Shown: in pieces, positions 1-6,840 of the stretch
Layout: the number at the start of each line of letters is the position of its first letter
Numbering within the stretch: position 1 is the stretch's first letter
NCBI GenBank assembly: GCA_021812025.1
Contig: JAKAPD010000010.1
Location: 1 to 10,890 of the forward strand
Direction: 5' to 3'
Source of the DNA: Microcaldota archaeon
GTDB taxonomy: Archaea; Micrarchaeota; Micrarchaeia; Micrarchaeales; Micrarchaeaceae
DNA length: 10,890 nt
Notes under the pieces: model-generated
Databases searched by the model: none
Seen by the model: only the letters and a program-made list of their open reading frames with translations
What the model was told of the DNA's origin: nothing
Translations under genes and position numbers: made by a program

Positions 1-1406
1 ATTCCTGTAGGTTCGTACTCCTGCACCGTCATGAATAGGGCACTCGAAGGAGTAGTGAATTTCGCGCTCAGGTTTATGTAGCCTCGCACGGGGCTCCCCA
101 ACGGCGAGAATAGTATGAGCAGTATCCCTATTGTTATGATTACGGCCATCCACGATAGCCTTGCCTTGAAGTCGACCTCTTTGTAAAGCAGGTTTATCTT
201 CTTCAGCAGCTTTGGACCATAGTCGAGCACGGCCACGAACAGCAGGGCGACAAGCGGGAACGACAGTGTGCTCGGTATCCCTAGAACTGAGGGGACCCTG
301 TTCTGCAGCGTGGAGCTATATGGTATGTAGATTGCTGTGAAAATCGCTATTATGATTATTATAATTCCATTGAGCCTGTAGAAGTCCTTGCTCATTTCTC
401 CTCTGTAGATGTCTATTATGCCCTGCAGCAGTATATAGGCCGTGAACACCCCGGCTGTGACTGTGTAATAGTGGGCACCCAGGAAGTTCGCCACAAAGGC
501 TATCCCCGCAAATATGGCAAGCCTTGTGCTCTTAGGGTTCTTTATCGCGAAAAGATATGCGGCGAAGAAGAAGAACAGGGCGAATATGCCCCACGGTTCC
601 ACGAGCTGCTCCCCTGCGACAAAAGTGGTGAAGAGCACAGGCATCGTAGCGGTCAGGCCAGCAGCGATGAGCCCCAGATAAGCATTGTATTCCCTGTATA
701 CCAGCATGAACATGACGAATACCAGAAGCGCGGCGACTATTGGCGGATAGACTCCACCGACATAGCTGAGCAGATTGGTGCTGAGTTGCGATTGATTGCC
801 GCCGCCGGCCAAATCATACCAGTATGCTTCCAGATATGGAACGATAGGCTCTATCCTGTGGTTTGTGCCCGAGGCGACTGATGGCCACGCCGATGGATCT
901 AACAGTATCTGCTGGCCGTATGTCAGTATATAGGAAGTGTCCATCATGTCGAAATACGGGTCGAACTCGTAGAACGTGGTAACCGTAGACATGCTCTGCA
1001 ATCTGGTCATCAGCGTGAAGAGCATCAGCAAAAGGACCAATATCCATACCCACCAGTGCGCACTCTTCGTATGCGACGATTCGGGGGTGACCGGCTCCTT
1101 CTTTGGAAGGTATTCCTGCTTGAAGCCCTTGAAAACGCCCTGCCAGAAGCACAATGCCAATCCTATTATTGTCAGCACCAGCACGTTGAAGTACGATAAT
1201 GTAAGCGAGAAGGTGAAGAAATGTATGGAATTCATCAGGTACGATTCCAACCATGTGAGCGTAGGCAGCGCCATGAGCCCGAATATGAAGCCGATGACGC
1301 CTATCTCCACTATATGGAAGCCCTGCTTCCTGAGCAGAGCCAGAGCTATGAGGAACCCAGGTATGAAGATGGTGAAAAACGCGATTGCAGCGGCAAGAAT
1401 AGCCAT
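1..1406 (-). CDS. aglB: STT3/AglB-family oligosaccharyltransferase, partial (3' end outside window)
   Basis: The visible 468 residues form a polytopic membrane protein that would transfer a lipid-linked oligosaccharide to Asn in secreted proteins, with the active site outside the membrane. Diagnostic segments: EFDPYFDMMD at about 147-156, the first external loop with the catalytic Asp (D149) of STT3 proteins; HRIEPIVPYLEAYWY at 183-197; GAHYYTVTAG at 310-319; and TVQEYEPTG at 460-468, matching the TIxE/SVSEHQPT-type loop with its catalytic Glu (E463). The usual second acidic motif (DxE/DxD) is not obvious; near it I see GEQLVEPWG (265-273), so E266 or E270 may substitute. In known STT3 proteins the first catalytic Asp lies near residue 50. 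Here about 100 extra residues with roughly three hydrophobic helices (3-25, 33-56, 64-88) precede the canonical first helix (118-136). ATG 1406 is the only in-frame ATG after an upstream stop; GGGTAAT lies about 6 nt before it. The C-terminal domain with WWDYG is out of view. Confidence 0.85.
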   Translation of the reverse strand, partial: MAILAAAIAFFTIFIPGFLIALALLRKQGFHIVEIGVIGFIFGLMALPTLTWLESYLMNSIHFFTFSLTLSYFNVLVLTIIGLALCFWQGVFKGFKQEYLPKKEPVTPESSHTKSAHWWVWILVLLLMLFTLMTRLQSMSTVTTFYEFDPYFDMMDTSYILTYGQQILLDPSAWPSVASGTNHRIEPIVPYLEAYWYDLAGGGNQSQLSTNLLSYVGGVYPPIVAALLVFVMFMLVYREYNAYLGLIAAGLTATMPVLFTTFVAGEQLVEPWGIFALFFFFAAYLFAIKNPKSTRLAIFAGIAFVANFLGAHYYTVTAGVFTAYILLQGIIDIYRGEMSKDFYRLNGIIIIIIAIFTAIYIPYSSTLQNRVPSVLGIPSTLSFPLVALLFVAVLDYGPKLLKKINLLYKEVDFKARLSWMAVIITIGILLILFSPLGSPVRGYINLSAKFTTPSSALFMTVQEYEPTG

Positions 1407-1503
1407 TGAGCATTACCCACAGTGAAGTGCCTACTTAAGACAGAGGATATTCTACAAAAACATATTTAATTATGTTCTTTAATACAGCCGGACTCCTGCA
1501 CAA
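1407..1503 (-). promoter_or_regulatory. Intergenic region with putative promoter of the STT3 gene
   Basis: These 97 bp separate the coiled-coil gene's stop from the STT3 start, both on the minus strand. Read on the minus strand, an A/T-rich TATA-like element TTAAATAT lies at about 1462-1469, which would place a transcript start near 1440 and give a leader of about 34 nt. A short run TTTTTG just downstream could also serve as a weak terminator for the upstream gene. The element is a degenerate match, so the call is tentative. Confidence 0.35.
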
Positions 1504-2928
1504 TCACGAGCTTCTGCTTTTCCTCTCGTTTACCAGTTCGGATTGCTCATCGATACTCCTGAGCAGATCGGCCCTCCTTTCTAGCTCTCCGCATGCCGCT
1601 TCCTGTATCAGTTTGCTTATTTGCCTCTTTTTCTCCTCGAAGACACACTCGACTTCCCTGGCGGCCTTGTCTCTTTTTTCCCTAGCCGCGCTTACCGCGG
1701 TGTCCCTTTTTTCCTCCAGCTTTTTCCTTTCTGCCAGGAACGCCTCCTGCGCCGCTTTGCGCTCCTCTCTGACTTCGTTGTCCTTTTTGATAAAGAGCCA
1801 TACCAGCATGTCTGCAGTTTTGTCTCCCTCCTTGCTCGATATTTTTTCGTAAGTGGCTTCGAACATTTCTGAGCCCGCACGCGTAAATTCTTCGGACCAT
1901 GCGCGCCCCTCCAGCCCAGTAGGCTTGAGTTCGAATCCCTGCGGGTGCGCTTCTACGAAAAGCCCAAATAGGCTCCTGGTCAGCGGCTCTTTGGTTTCGT
2001 ACAGCTGCATGCTCATTATCGTTTTTGATTCCTCGTACCCGAGCCTGTATGCTGTCAGAGTGTATATCAGCTTTGCAGATATGTCGCAGACTTCGGAGTG
2101 CGGTCCGCCTAGCGCGAAAAGCAACCCTCTTGAAATGCCGTGCCTTGCAGCGGCTATCGGTGAAAGGCCGAGCAACGCCGCTGCATTTGCACTCCTTATG
2201 GCAAGCTCGCGGTGGAACTTTGCAGAATCTGCAATCTTTCTCAGCTTGCCATAGTTTTCCTCTAGCTCTCTGAGCCCATTTAGCTTCTCCTCGAGCTTCT
2301 TTTTAAGCTTCTTTATCTCGATTCTGGCCGTTTTTCTAGCTGCTTCCTCTTCTTCCACTGCGGCTTTCTCCGCGTTTGCGATGGCGATGTGCCTCTCGGC
2401 TTCGAGCTTTTGGAGCACCTCGTCATGCTTCCTATTAATCACCGAATTTACGCCGTCTAGCTCCTTCCTTAGACTGACCAGCGTGAGGACCTCCGGCTTT
2501 GGACTCGTTACCTTTTTCTGGCCATCGGCGAGCGGGACTGCGGCCGGCTCCCCGGCATCGCTTGTAAGTGCTTCTGCTGGGGTCGCTGAGACCTCTTTTA
2601 CCGGCATGGGGACCATTTCGGATATCGCATAAAAACCGCCGAGCGCGTTTCCACCGGCTTTTTTGGATGCATAGCCCATTATGTCCGACGCTTCGGCTTC
2701 TGTTATCGGCACTCCGTCCCTGCTGTTCAATATTATCGCGTCCTGGGCCATCTTCGCGCTTATGTGACCGTGGTGCTTTATCTTGCACGCGTCTTGCACA
2801 TGGAAGAACGCACTGGCGTAGATTCTTGGCTTGTTGCCCTTTACGTCTATCTGCCACTGCATAGACCCGGTCCTCGGCTGCTGCATCTCTTCGGTGCCTG
2901 CGTTTGCGCCTTCCATTTTAATCAGCAT
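1504..2928 (-). CDS. Hypothetical coiled-coil protein, about 470 aa
   Basis: I do not recognise the family. Numbered from ATG 2928, the protein has a compact N-terminal region (about 20-105) with no recognised domain. An Ala/Pro-rich linker follows (105-147), then a first long charged helix with coiled-coil character (about 152-240, rich in KKLKKKLEEKL-like segments). Next is a globular, mainly helical middle (241-375, containing HGISRGLLFALGG at 263-275), then a second long coiled coil (about 382-470, EERKAAQEAFLAERKKLEEKR). There is no signal peptide or membrane helix, so it is probably cytoplasmic. Start: ATG 2928 (M1) and ATG 2916 (M5) are both possible. The TATA box at 2945-2954 predicts a transcript start around 2922-2928, meaning either a leaderless mRNA at 2928 or a 6-nt leader before 2916. 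It shares a divergent promoter region with the 329 aa gene, suggesting joint expression. Coiled-coil resemblance to SMC-like proteins would be compositional only; no Walker motifs are seen. Confidence 0.8.
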   Translation of the reverse strand: MLIKMEGANAGTEEMQQPRTGSMQWQIDVKGNKPRIYASAFFHVQDACKIKHHGHISAKMAQDAIILNSRDGVPITEAEASDIMGYASKKAGGNALGGFYAISEMVPMPVKEVSATPAEALTSDAGEPAAVPLADGQKKVTSPKPEVLTLVSLRKELDGVNSVINRKHDEVLQKLEAERHIAIANAEKAAVEEEEAARKTARIEIKKLKKKLEEKLNGLRELEENYGKLRKIADSAKFHRELAIRSANAAALLGLSPIAAARHGISRGLLFALGGPHSEVCDISAKLIYTLTAYRLGYEESKTIMSMQLYETKEPLTRSLFGLFVEAHPQGFELKPTGLEGRAWSEEFTRAGSEMFEATYEKISSKEGDKTADMLVWLFIKKDNEVREERKAAQEAFLAERKKLEEKRDTAVSAAREKRDKAAREVECVFEEKKRQISKLIQEAACGELERRADLLRSIDEQSELVNERKSRSS

Positions 2929-2944
2929 GTGCTCGGTCGCTCCA

Positions 2945-2954
2945 AATATTTATA
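2945..2954 (-). promoter_or_regulatory. TATA box of the coiled-coil gene (divergent pair)
   Basis: On the minus strand this reads TATAAATATT, an excellent archaeal TATA box. A transcript start about 26 nt downstream of its centre falls at about 2922-2928, at or just before the start codon. The same 10-mer occurs in the opposite orientation at 3006-3015. Confidence 0.65.
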
Positions 2955-3005
2955 GATTCCCGATTTGCGACTTTCCTTTTGGATTTTTGGTGGAAGTGAC
3001 GAACG

Positions 3006-3015
3006 TATAAATATT
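3006..3015 (+). promoter_or_regulatory. TATA box of the 329 aa gene (divergent pair)
   Basis: TATAAATATT lies about 26 nt upstream of the expected transcript start (about 3036-3038), leaving a leader of roughly 10 nt before ATG 3048. It mirrors the box at 2945-2954, so the two genes have outward-facing promoters 51 bp apart. Confidence 0.65.
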
Positions 3016-3047
3016 ATGATAATCCTAGTCGTCCTGCAAATGATTTG

Positions 3048-4037
3048 ATGAGGAGCGATGCCGAAGTGGTTATCATACCATGGGAATCCACAACCGATGA
3101 GGCCAACGCGGCGATAGTTTCGGAGCTCTCGGTGCGCATGGCAAGGTACGGCAGCGAGAATGTAGTGGCGCTGCTCGAGCAGCCATGCGATAAGGAACAT
3201 ATCGACCTGTTTGCAAACCTGGCACGCGTCAGCGAAAAGGAGCTGCACAGAGTCGTATCTTTGGACAGGAGCGACTTTTCCCCAGGCAACATGATAAGAT
3301 TCTACAAGAGCATTAGAGAATGCCGAAGGAATGGGCTTTCCATAGTGCCGATAAATCTTGATCCGGCATCGCCGGAAGGCAGGCAGGCTGTGGAACTGAA
3401 CGACGGATGCGACCAGCTGGCCATGGAAATTGGCAAGCTTTACAGCCTTGGAAGGCCTTTCGAAGAGGTTTTGGGAACAGCGACGAGGCTCTTGCGCACA
3501 ATAAACGGCGAGATAGAAAAGCGTGTGCCGATATTGGCTGAAAATGTAAAAGCAGTCCTTGCACACAATGATACGGCAGCATGTTTTGTCCTAATCGTGT
3601 CTGACCAGTACAGGGAGAAGCTAGCAGAAAGGCTCGGAATAGATTGCGGAATCGTGGGCGAGATTGCGCCAAGCGGGCAGCTTGATGCCCAGGCAAGGAA
3701 AGCAGTATCATCCGGGGGGGATTCCGATGGTGAAAAACTGGCAGTAGCAAGATTCGCCCTTTACATGGTGACCACTTCCGCAGTTGGCGTAGGAACCGCG
3801 AAGGCACAGCTCATGCGCGGCAGGAGAGTAACGGCCGCAGACATAGCGAACGGGCTGAACACCGGCAAAAGCATGAAAGACATAGCGGAGAGGACGCTCG
3901 CAATCGGCGCTTTTGAAGAGATCGAAGCAGCCTATGACACTATTTCCGGGAGAAAAGGGAAGAATGGCAATGGCTTCCTAATCAGAACTGGCGAGTTTGC
4001 CGCACCTGCAGGACAGAAGCTGGCCTCGCCGCGCTAA
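3048..4037 (+). CDS. Hypothetical protein, 329 aa
   Basis: The function is not recognised. ATG 3048 is preferred over the in-frame TTG at 3045 because the TATA box at 3006-3015 predicts transcription from about 3037, giving a very short leader. The first 200 residues alternate strands and helices: AEVVIIPWES (5-14), VVALLEQP (39-46), GLSIVPINLD (96-105), VPILAENVKAVL (160-171) and ACFVLIVSDQY (178-188). The order, with a Glu after an early strand, then GLxIVPINLD, then an R-x-IL-x-EN helix before a hydrophobic strand, is faintly like the TIKI/TraB/ChaN superfamily. The His usually expected near the end (VxGxxH) is replaced by VSDQY, so I regard this as a weak fold guess. Residues 225-300 are helical and Ala-rich (SAVGVGTAKAQLMRGRR). 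No membrane segment is seen. A run of seven G at 3714-3720 sits inside the gene without breaking the frame. It converges on uS3 with a 26-bp gap. Confidence 0.8.
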   Translation: MRSDAEVVIIPWESTTDEANAAIVSELSVRMARYGSENVVALLEQPCDKEHIDLFANLARVSEKELHRVVSLDRSDFSPGNMIRFYKSIRECRRNGLSIVPINLDPASPEGRQAVELNDGCDQLAMEIGKLYSLGRPFEEVLGTATRLLRTINGEIEKRVPILAENVKAVLAHNDTAACFVLIVSDQYREKLAERLGIDCGIVGEIAPSGQLDAQARKAVSSGGDSDGEKLAVARFALYMVTTSAVGVGTAKAQLMRGRRVTAADIANGLNTGKSMKDIAERTLAIGAFEEIEAAYDTISGRKGKNGNGFLIRTGEFAAPAGQKLASPR

Positions 4038-4040
4038 GCT

Positions 4041-4050
4041 AAAAATAAAA
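4041..4050 (-). terminator. Poly-T terminator at the end of the ribosomal operon
   Basis: Read on the minus strand, TTTTTATTTT lies 14 nt past the uS3 stop codon. Archaeal transcription commonly ends at such T-rich tracts without a hairpin. It sits in the 26-bp gap between two convergent genes, where it would prevent readthrough into the 329 aa gene's antisense strand. Confidence 0.5.
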
Positions 4051-4063
4051 ATGAGAATGCGGA

Positions 4064-4687
4064 TCAGGCGTTGAGTATCGCTTTCGGTATCTCTAGTGGC
4101 TTGATTTCCCTGTCGGGAAATACCGTTCCGGGAGGCACAATCCTGACCTTTACGCCTATTGCGCCGTATTTTGGATAGGCCACTGCGCTGCCTTCCCTTA
4201 CCAATTCGGTCACGTTTCCGGCTTTTGGGATATAACCTAGGCTTTTCCTTACTGAGCTCTTCTTGGCGCCCTTGGCCTTGAGCTTTCCAGACGCTATTAT
4301 CTCTGCGCCGAGCGCGCCGTTCTGGACTATGGTCTTTAATGCGAACTGTATTATCTTCCTTGAGTTGAGGCCGCGCTCTAACTTCTCCGTTATGTCCTTT
4401 GCGACGAGCACGGGCTCCAGCATCTTGTTCTCGACTTCCATGACGTTGATCTGCGGGTTTTCCACCTTGAACTTTGTTTTTATGTTTTCGGTCAACGTGT
4501 CTATCGTGTGGCCTGCCCTTCCTATGACCCTCCCGGGATTCAGGACATATACGGTTATCCTTGTGAGCATGGGCGTCTTCTGTATCTCCACCCTTGAGAA
4601 CCCAGCCCTTGTGAGTTCCTTGCTCAAGTATCTTGATATGTTGAGCTTCGCAACGGAATTGTCTATGAATTTCCTTTCTATCGTCAT
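4064..4687 (-). CDS. rps3: 30S ribosomal protein uS3
   Basis: A 207 aa protein of the normal archaeal uS3 size. uS3 sits at the head of the small subunit at the mRNA entry tunnel. The N-terminal half is a type II KH domain with the RNA-contacting GxxG loop at G56-R-A-G59 in NPGRVIGRAGHTID (50-63), preceded by SRVEIQKTPMLTRITVYV. The C-terminal half contains GAEIIASGKLKAKGAK (about 125-140), the conserved uS3 C-domain signature, then a basic tail ending with VRIVPPGTVFPD. The start codon lies 9 nt after the uL22 stop, and GAGTGA upstream is a plausible ribosome site overlapping the uL22 stop. This is the last gene of the operon. The genes that normally follow in archaea (uL29, a SUI1 or Rpp29 gene, uS17, uL14, uL24, eS4 and so on) are absent here. 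Confidence 0.96.
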   Translation of the reverse strand: MTIERKFIDNSVAKLNISRYLSKELTRAGFSRVEIQKTPMLTRITVYVLNPGRVIGRAGHTIDTLTENIKTKFKVENPQINVMEVENKMLEPVLVAKDITEKLERGLNSRKIIQFALKTIVQNGALGAEIIASGKLKAKGAKKSSVRKSLGYIPKAGNVTELVREGSAVAYPKYGAIGVKVRIVPPGTVFPDREIKPLEIPKAILNA

Positions 4688-4696
4688 TGATTCACT

Positions 4697-5458
4697 CTAA
4701 AGTCTGCTTTTTTCTTCCTTTGGTTTTTCTACCTCTTTAGCTGGCGATGGCGCCTCTTTCTTTATGGGCTCTGCCTTTAACTCCTTTTCGGTCATCACCG
4801 GGGCCTTTGCGTCTTTCTTCTGCTCCTTCTCCTTTTGCACCTCGGTGGTTATTGCCTTTTTCTTCGGCTTCTTCTCCTGGGCCTGCTTCTTCTTTCCTTC
4901 CAGGACCTTGCGCCTCTGCTCGTCCCTTTTCTTCGCGGCGTTTATCCTGACCAGCATTCTTCTGCCGATAGATTTTTCATTTACCGGGCCTATCGCCAGC
5001 TCTACTTTCGCGAATTCCAGATTGCTGCTTCGTGCGGTCGCATATCCGTAGATGCCTTTCTGAGTGAACAGGACGCCTTTTGGCGGACCTCTTTGTGCGA
5101 TGAACGTCTTGTTCGCAGCTACATGCACAACCACCATGGAATCGGGGTCTTCGCCCTTGTTGTTTGCGTTAGCCATTGCATTAACAAGCACCTTTCTGAC
5201 TATCTCTGCGCACTTTATCGGGGTCCTCCCCTTCCTCCCGCCAATCTCGTGCCTCGAGCCCATGTGCTTGTTGTGCTTCCTGAACAGTATCGGCTTTTCA
5301 TTCTCTATCACATCGGCTAGTATGTCCATGGCGACCGGCACGCTCTTGTACCTTATCGCATCGCAGACCGCCCCGAGATCCTTGAAGCTCGCGTTTATGT
5401 CCTTCATGTGCGCGAATGAGAGGCCTTCCTTGCTTTGCGTGTACGAGTATTTCATCAT
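4697..5458 (-). CDS. rpl22: 50S ribosomal protein uL22 with long Lys/Glu-rich C-terminal tail
   Basis: A 253 aa uL22 counted from ATG 5458. uL22 lines the peptide exit tunnel of the large subunit. The core (about 1-158) carries the archaeal uL22 features: KCAEIVRKVLVNAMANANNKG (near 83-103), VVVHVAANKTFIAQRGPP with the tunnel-loop region, and a terminal strand RSSNLEFAKVELAI. Typical archaeal uL22 ends soon after this, at about 150-160 residues. Here about 95 residues follow, made mostly of K, E, A and P (for example KKKQAQEKKPKKKAITT and EPIKKEAPSPAKEVEKPKEE), predicted disordered or helical and highly charged. Start: GTG 5464, ATG 5458 and ATG 5455 are all in frame. ATG 5458 follows the uS19 stop by 2 nt, and AAGTGAT, which includes that stop, is the likely ribosome site. 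The core identification is firm; what the tail does is unknown. Confidence 0.93.
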   Translation of the reverse strand: MMKYSYTQSKEGLSFAHMKDINASFKDLGAVCDAIRYKSVPVAMDILADVIENEKPILFRKHNKHMGSRHEIGGRKGRTPIKCAEIVRKVLVNAMANANNKGEDPDSMVVVHVAANKTFIAQRGPPKGVLFTQKGIYGYATARSSNLEFAKVELAIGPVNEKSIGRRMLVRINAAKKRDEQRRKVLEGKKKQAQEKKPKKKAITTEVQKEKEQKKDAKAPVMTEKELKAEPIKKEAPSPAKEVEKPKEEKSRL

Positions 5459-5460
5459 TA

Positions 5461-5853
5461 TCACTTCACTGCCAGGAACTTGCTTCCTTTTGTAGCCCTT
5501 ATTCCGGGTGCGCTATGCTGCACCCTCTTTGTGCTGTAGGCGAATTCGCCCAGCCTGTGTCCGAGCATGTTGGCCGTTATGTCCACTCTTGTGAACTCCT
5601 TGCCGTTGTGGACCTCGAACGTCATACCCACCCAGCTCGGGAGGATCACCGCTTCGCGTATGTGCGTCCTTACCGGCTTTGATGCCCCTTTCTTCTTGAG
5701 CTTTTCGACCTTCTGCACCAGCTGTTTGTACGAAATCGCGTTCCTCTTTATGCTCCTGCGCTCCCCGGAATTTATCATCTTCAGATAATCCTCATTCTTG
5801 AGATTCGTCAATTCGCTCGGCGTCTTTCCCCTAAATGCTACTCTTTCTGCCAT
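5461..5853 (-). CDS. rps19: 30S ribosomal protein uS19
   Basis: A 130 aa protein matching archaeal uS19, which binds 16S rRNA in the head of the small subunit with uS13 near the A-site finger. The archaeal N-terminal block FRGKTPSELTNL (7-18) and GERRSIKR (30-37) precede the core. The core contains VRTHIREAVILPSWVGMTFEVHNGKEF and the family signature ITANMLGHRLGEFAYSTKRV (about 92-111), ending in HSAPGIRATKGSKF. The start lies 11 nt after the uL2 stop, with AAGTGG just upstream as a possible ribosome site. The stop codon overlaps the ribosome site of the following uL22 gene, suggesting translational coupling. Confidence 0.96.
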   Translation of the reverse strand: MAERVAFRGKTPSELTNLKNEDYLKMINSGERRSIKRNAISYKQLVQKVEKLKKKGASKPVRTHIREAVILPSWVGMTFEVHNGKEFTRVDITANMLGHRLGEFAYSTKRVQHSAPGIRATKGSKFLAVK

Positions 5854-5864
5854 TGTTCCACTTT

Positions 5865-6581
5865 TTATCCTTTCTTCTTCCTTCCGACCCTTCTAGCAGC
5901 AATGTGGCCGACCTTCCTTCCAGGAGGCGCGTTCCTGCTCGTCATCGAGGACTTGCCCTTATGGTGCTGCTTGCCGCCGAACGGATGGTCTACCGGGCTC
6001 ATCTTCACTCCCCTGTTCCTCGGCCAGAGCCTGTTCAGTGCGTGCTTTATGTAGTGGTTCTTCCCGGCTTTTACGAGCGGCTGCTCCGCCATGCCACCAC
6101 CGGCTATAGAACCCAGCTGCGCCCTGCAGCTATTGCTGAGCGTGATCGTCCCTTTTGACGGGAGCGTTATGACTGTCGTCTTTTCGAACTGCGTAGACAC
6201 ATAAGCAGCGCAGCCCGCGGACCGGACCAGCTTGCCGCCGTCGCCCGGTGTCGATTCTATGTTGTAAATTGGTATCCCTTCCGGGGTGTCAGCCAGCTTC
6301 ACTATACTGCCGAGTGTGTATATGGGCTGCGGCCCTATGTGTATCTTGTCACCTATCTTGATGCCTTCCGGAGCCAAAAGGTAGCCTCTTGTGAAATCCT
6401 CGTAAAGCACTTCCATCAGCGGGGCGGTGTGCCCCGTATGGTTTATGAGATTGACAACCTCGCCGATCATTTCTCTATTCATGTCGCTCGTGTAGCCGAC
6501 GCTGATGTCGTATGTCCCGGGGAGCTTCGTGTAAGCTATTGTCCCCTTGCCCCTCCTTTGTTGTCTGAGCGGTTTTCCCAT
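5865..6581 (-). CDS. rpl2: 50S ribosomal protein uL2
   Basis: A 238 aa protein of normal archaeal uL2 length. uL2 is a primary 23S rRNA binder near the peptidyl transferase centre and an intersubunit bridge. Visible features are the basic N-terminus MGKPLRQQRRGKGTI, an OB-like middle with GDKIHIG (77-83), the SH3-like domain with IESTPGDGGKLVRSAG (108-123), and the conserved C-terminal segment GVKMSPVDHPFGG (191-203) with H199 and Lys/Arg-rich end NAPPGRKVGHIAARRVGRKKKG. VDHPFGG rather than VDHPHGG is also found in other archaea, so this is not abnormal. The start codon follows the uL23 stop after 3 nt, and GGTGTGAT, which spans that stop, forms the probable ribosome site. Confidence 0.97.
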   Translation of the reverse strand: MGKPLRQQRRGKGTIAYTKLPGTYDISVGYTSDMNREMIGEVVNLINHTGHTAPLMEVLYEDFTRGYLLAPEGIKIGDKIHIGPQPIYTLGSIVKLADTPEGIPIYNIESTPGDGGKLVRSAGCAAYVSTQFEKTTVITLPSKGTITLSNSCRAQLGSIAGGGMAEQPLVKAGKNHYIKHALNRLWPRNRGVKMSPVDHPFGGKQHHKGKSSMTSRNAPPGRKVGHIAARRVGRKKKG

Positions 6582-6584
6582 TTA

Positions 6585-6836
6585 TCACACCAGTTTCAGT
6601 TTCACTGCCACGTCGCTGGCCTTGTACGGAGCGGCAAGCTTTATGAATGCCTTCTTCGTGTTTGCAGGCATGTTCGTGGTCCTTATGCCCTTGACCTTTA
6701 CGTTGAAGGTCTTCTCGAATTCGTCCCTGATTACCTGCTTGCTGGCCCTGAAGTCCACCATGTAGGTTATCACATTGCTCTTGGTTATTATGGCTACGGC
6801 CTTTTCTGTTGCAAGCGGGTATCTCAAGACTGACAT
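6585..6836 (-). CDS. rpl23: 50S ribosomal protein uL23
   Basis: An 83 aa protein, the usual compact size of archaeal uL23. uL23 binds 23S rRNA beside the exit tunnel and is the main docking site for signal recognition particle and other nascent-chain factors. The family pattern is clear: YPLATEKAVAIITKSNVITYMVD (6-28), the segment with FRASKQVIRDEFEKTFNVKVKGIRT, and TKKAFIKLAAPYKASDVAVKLKLV at the end. It lies between uL4 and uL2 with gaps of 4 and 3 nt, and its ribosome site overlaps the uL4 stop (GTGATACC before ATG). Confidence 0.95.
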   Translation of the reverse strand: MSVLRYPLATEKAVAIITKSNVITYMVDFRASKQVIRDEFEKTFNVKVKGIRTTNMPANTKKAFIKLAAPYKASDVAVKLKLV

Positions 6837-6840
6837 GGTA

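Noticed and set aside
814..1413. A 199 aa minus-strand frame starting at 1413
   Set aside because: It overlaps the STT3 gene in another frame; the STT3 frame gives a coherent membrane protein with family motifs, while this one is Cys/His-rich and structureless.
1927..1945. A TTCGAATCCC stretch resembling a tRNA T-loop on the plus strand
   Set aside because: The flanking bases do not pair as a T-stem, no acceptor or anticodon arm can be drawn, and the stretch lies inside the coiled-coil gene, where it encodes GFELKPTG.
3714..3720. Run of seven G as a possible programmed frameshift or sequencing error
   Set aside because: The frame stays open across it and the downstream protein remains plausible to the stop at 4037; no alternative long frame takes over.
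4763..5051. Phe/Ser-rich plus-strand frames opposite uL22
   Set aside because: They are the antisense of Lys/Glu codons in the uL22 tail and have no promoter or ribosome site.
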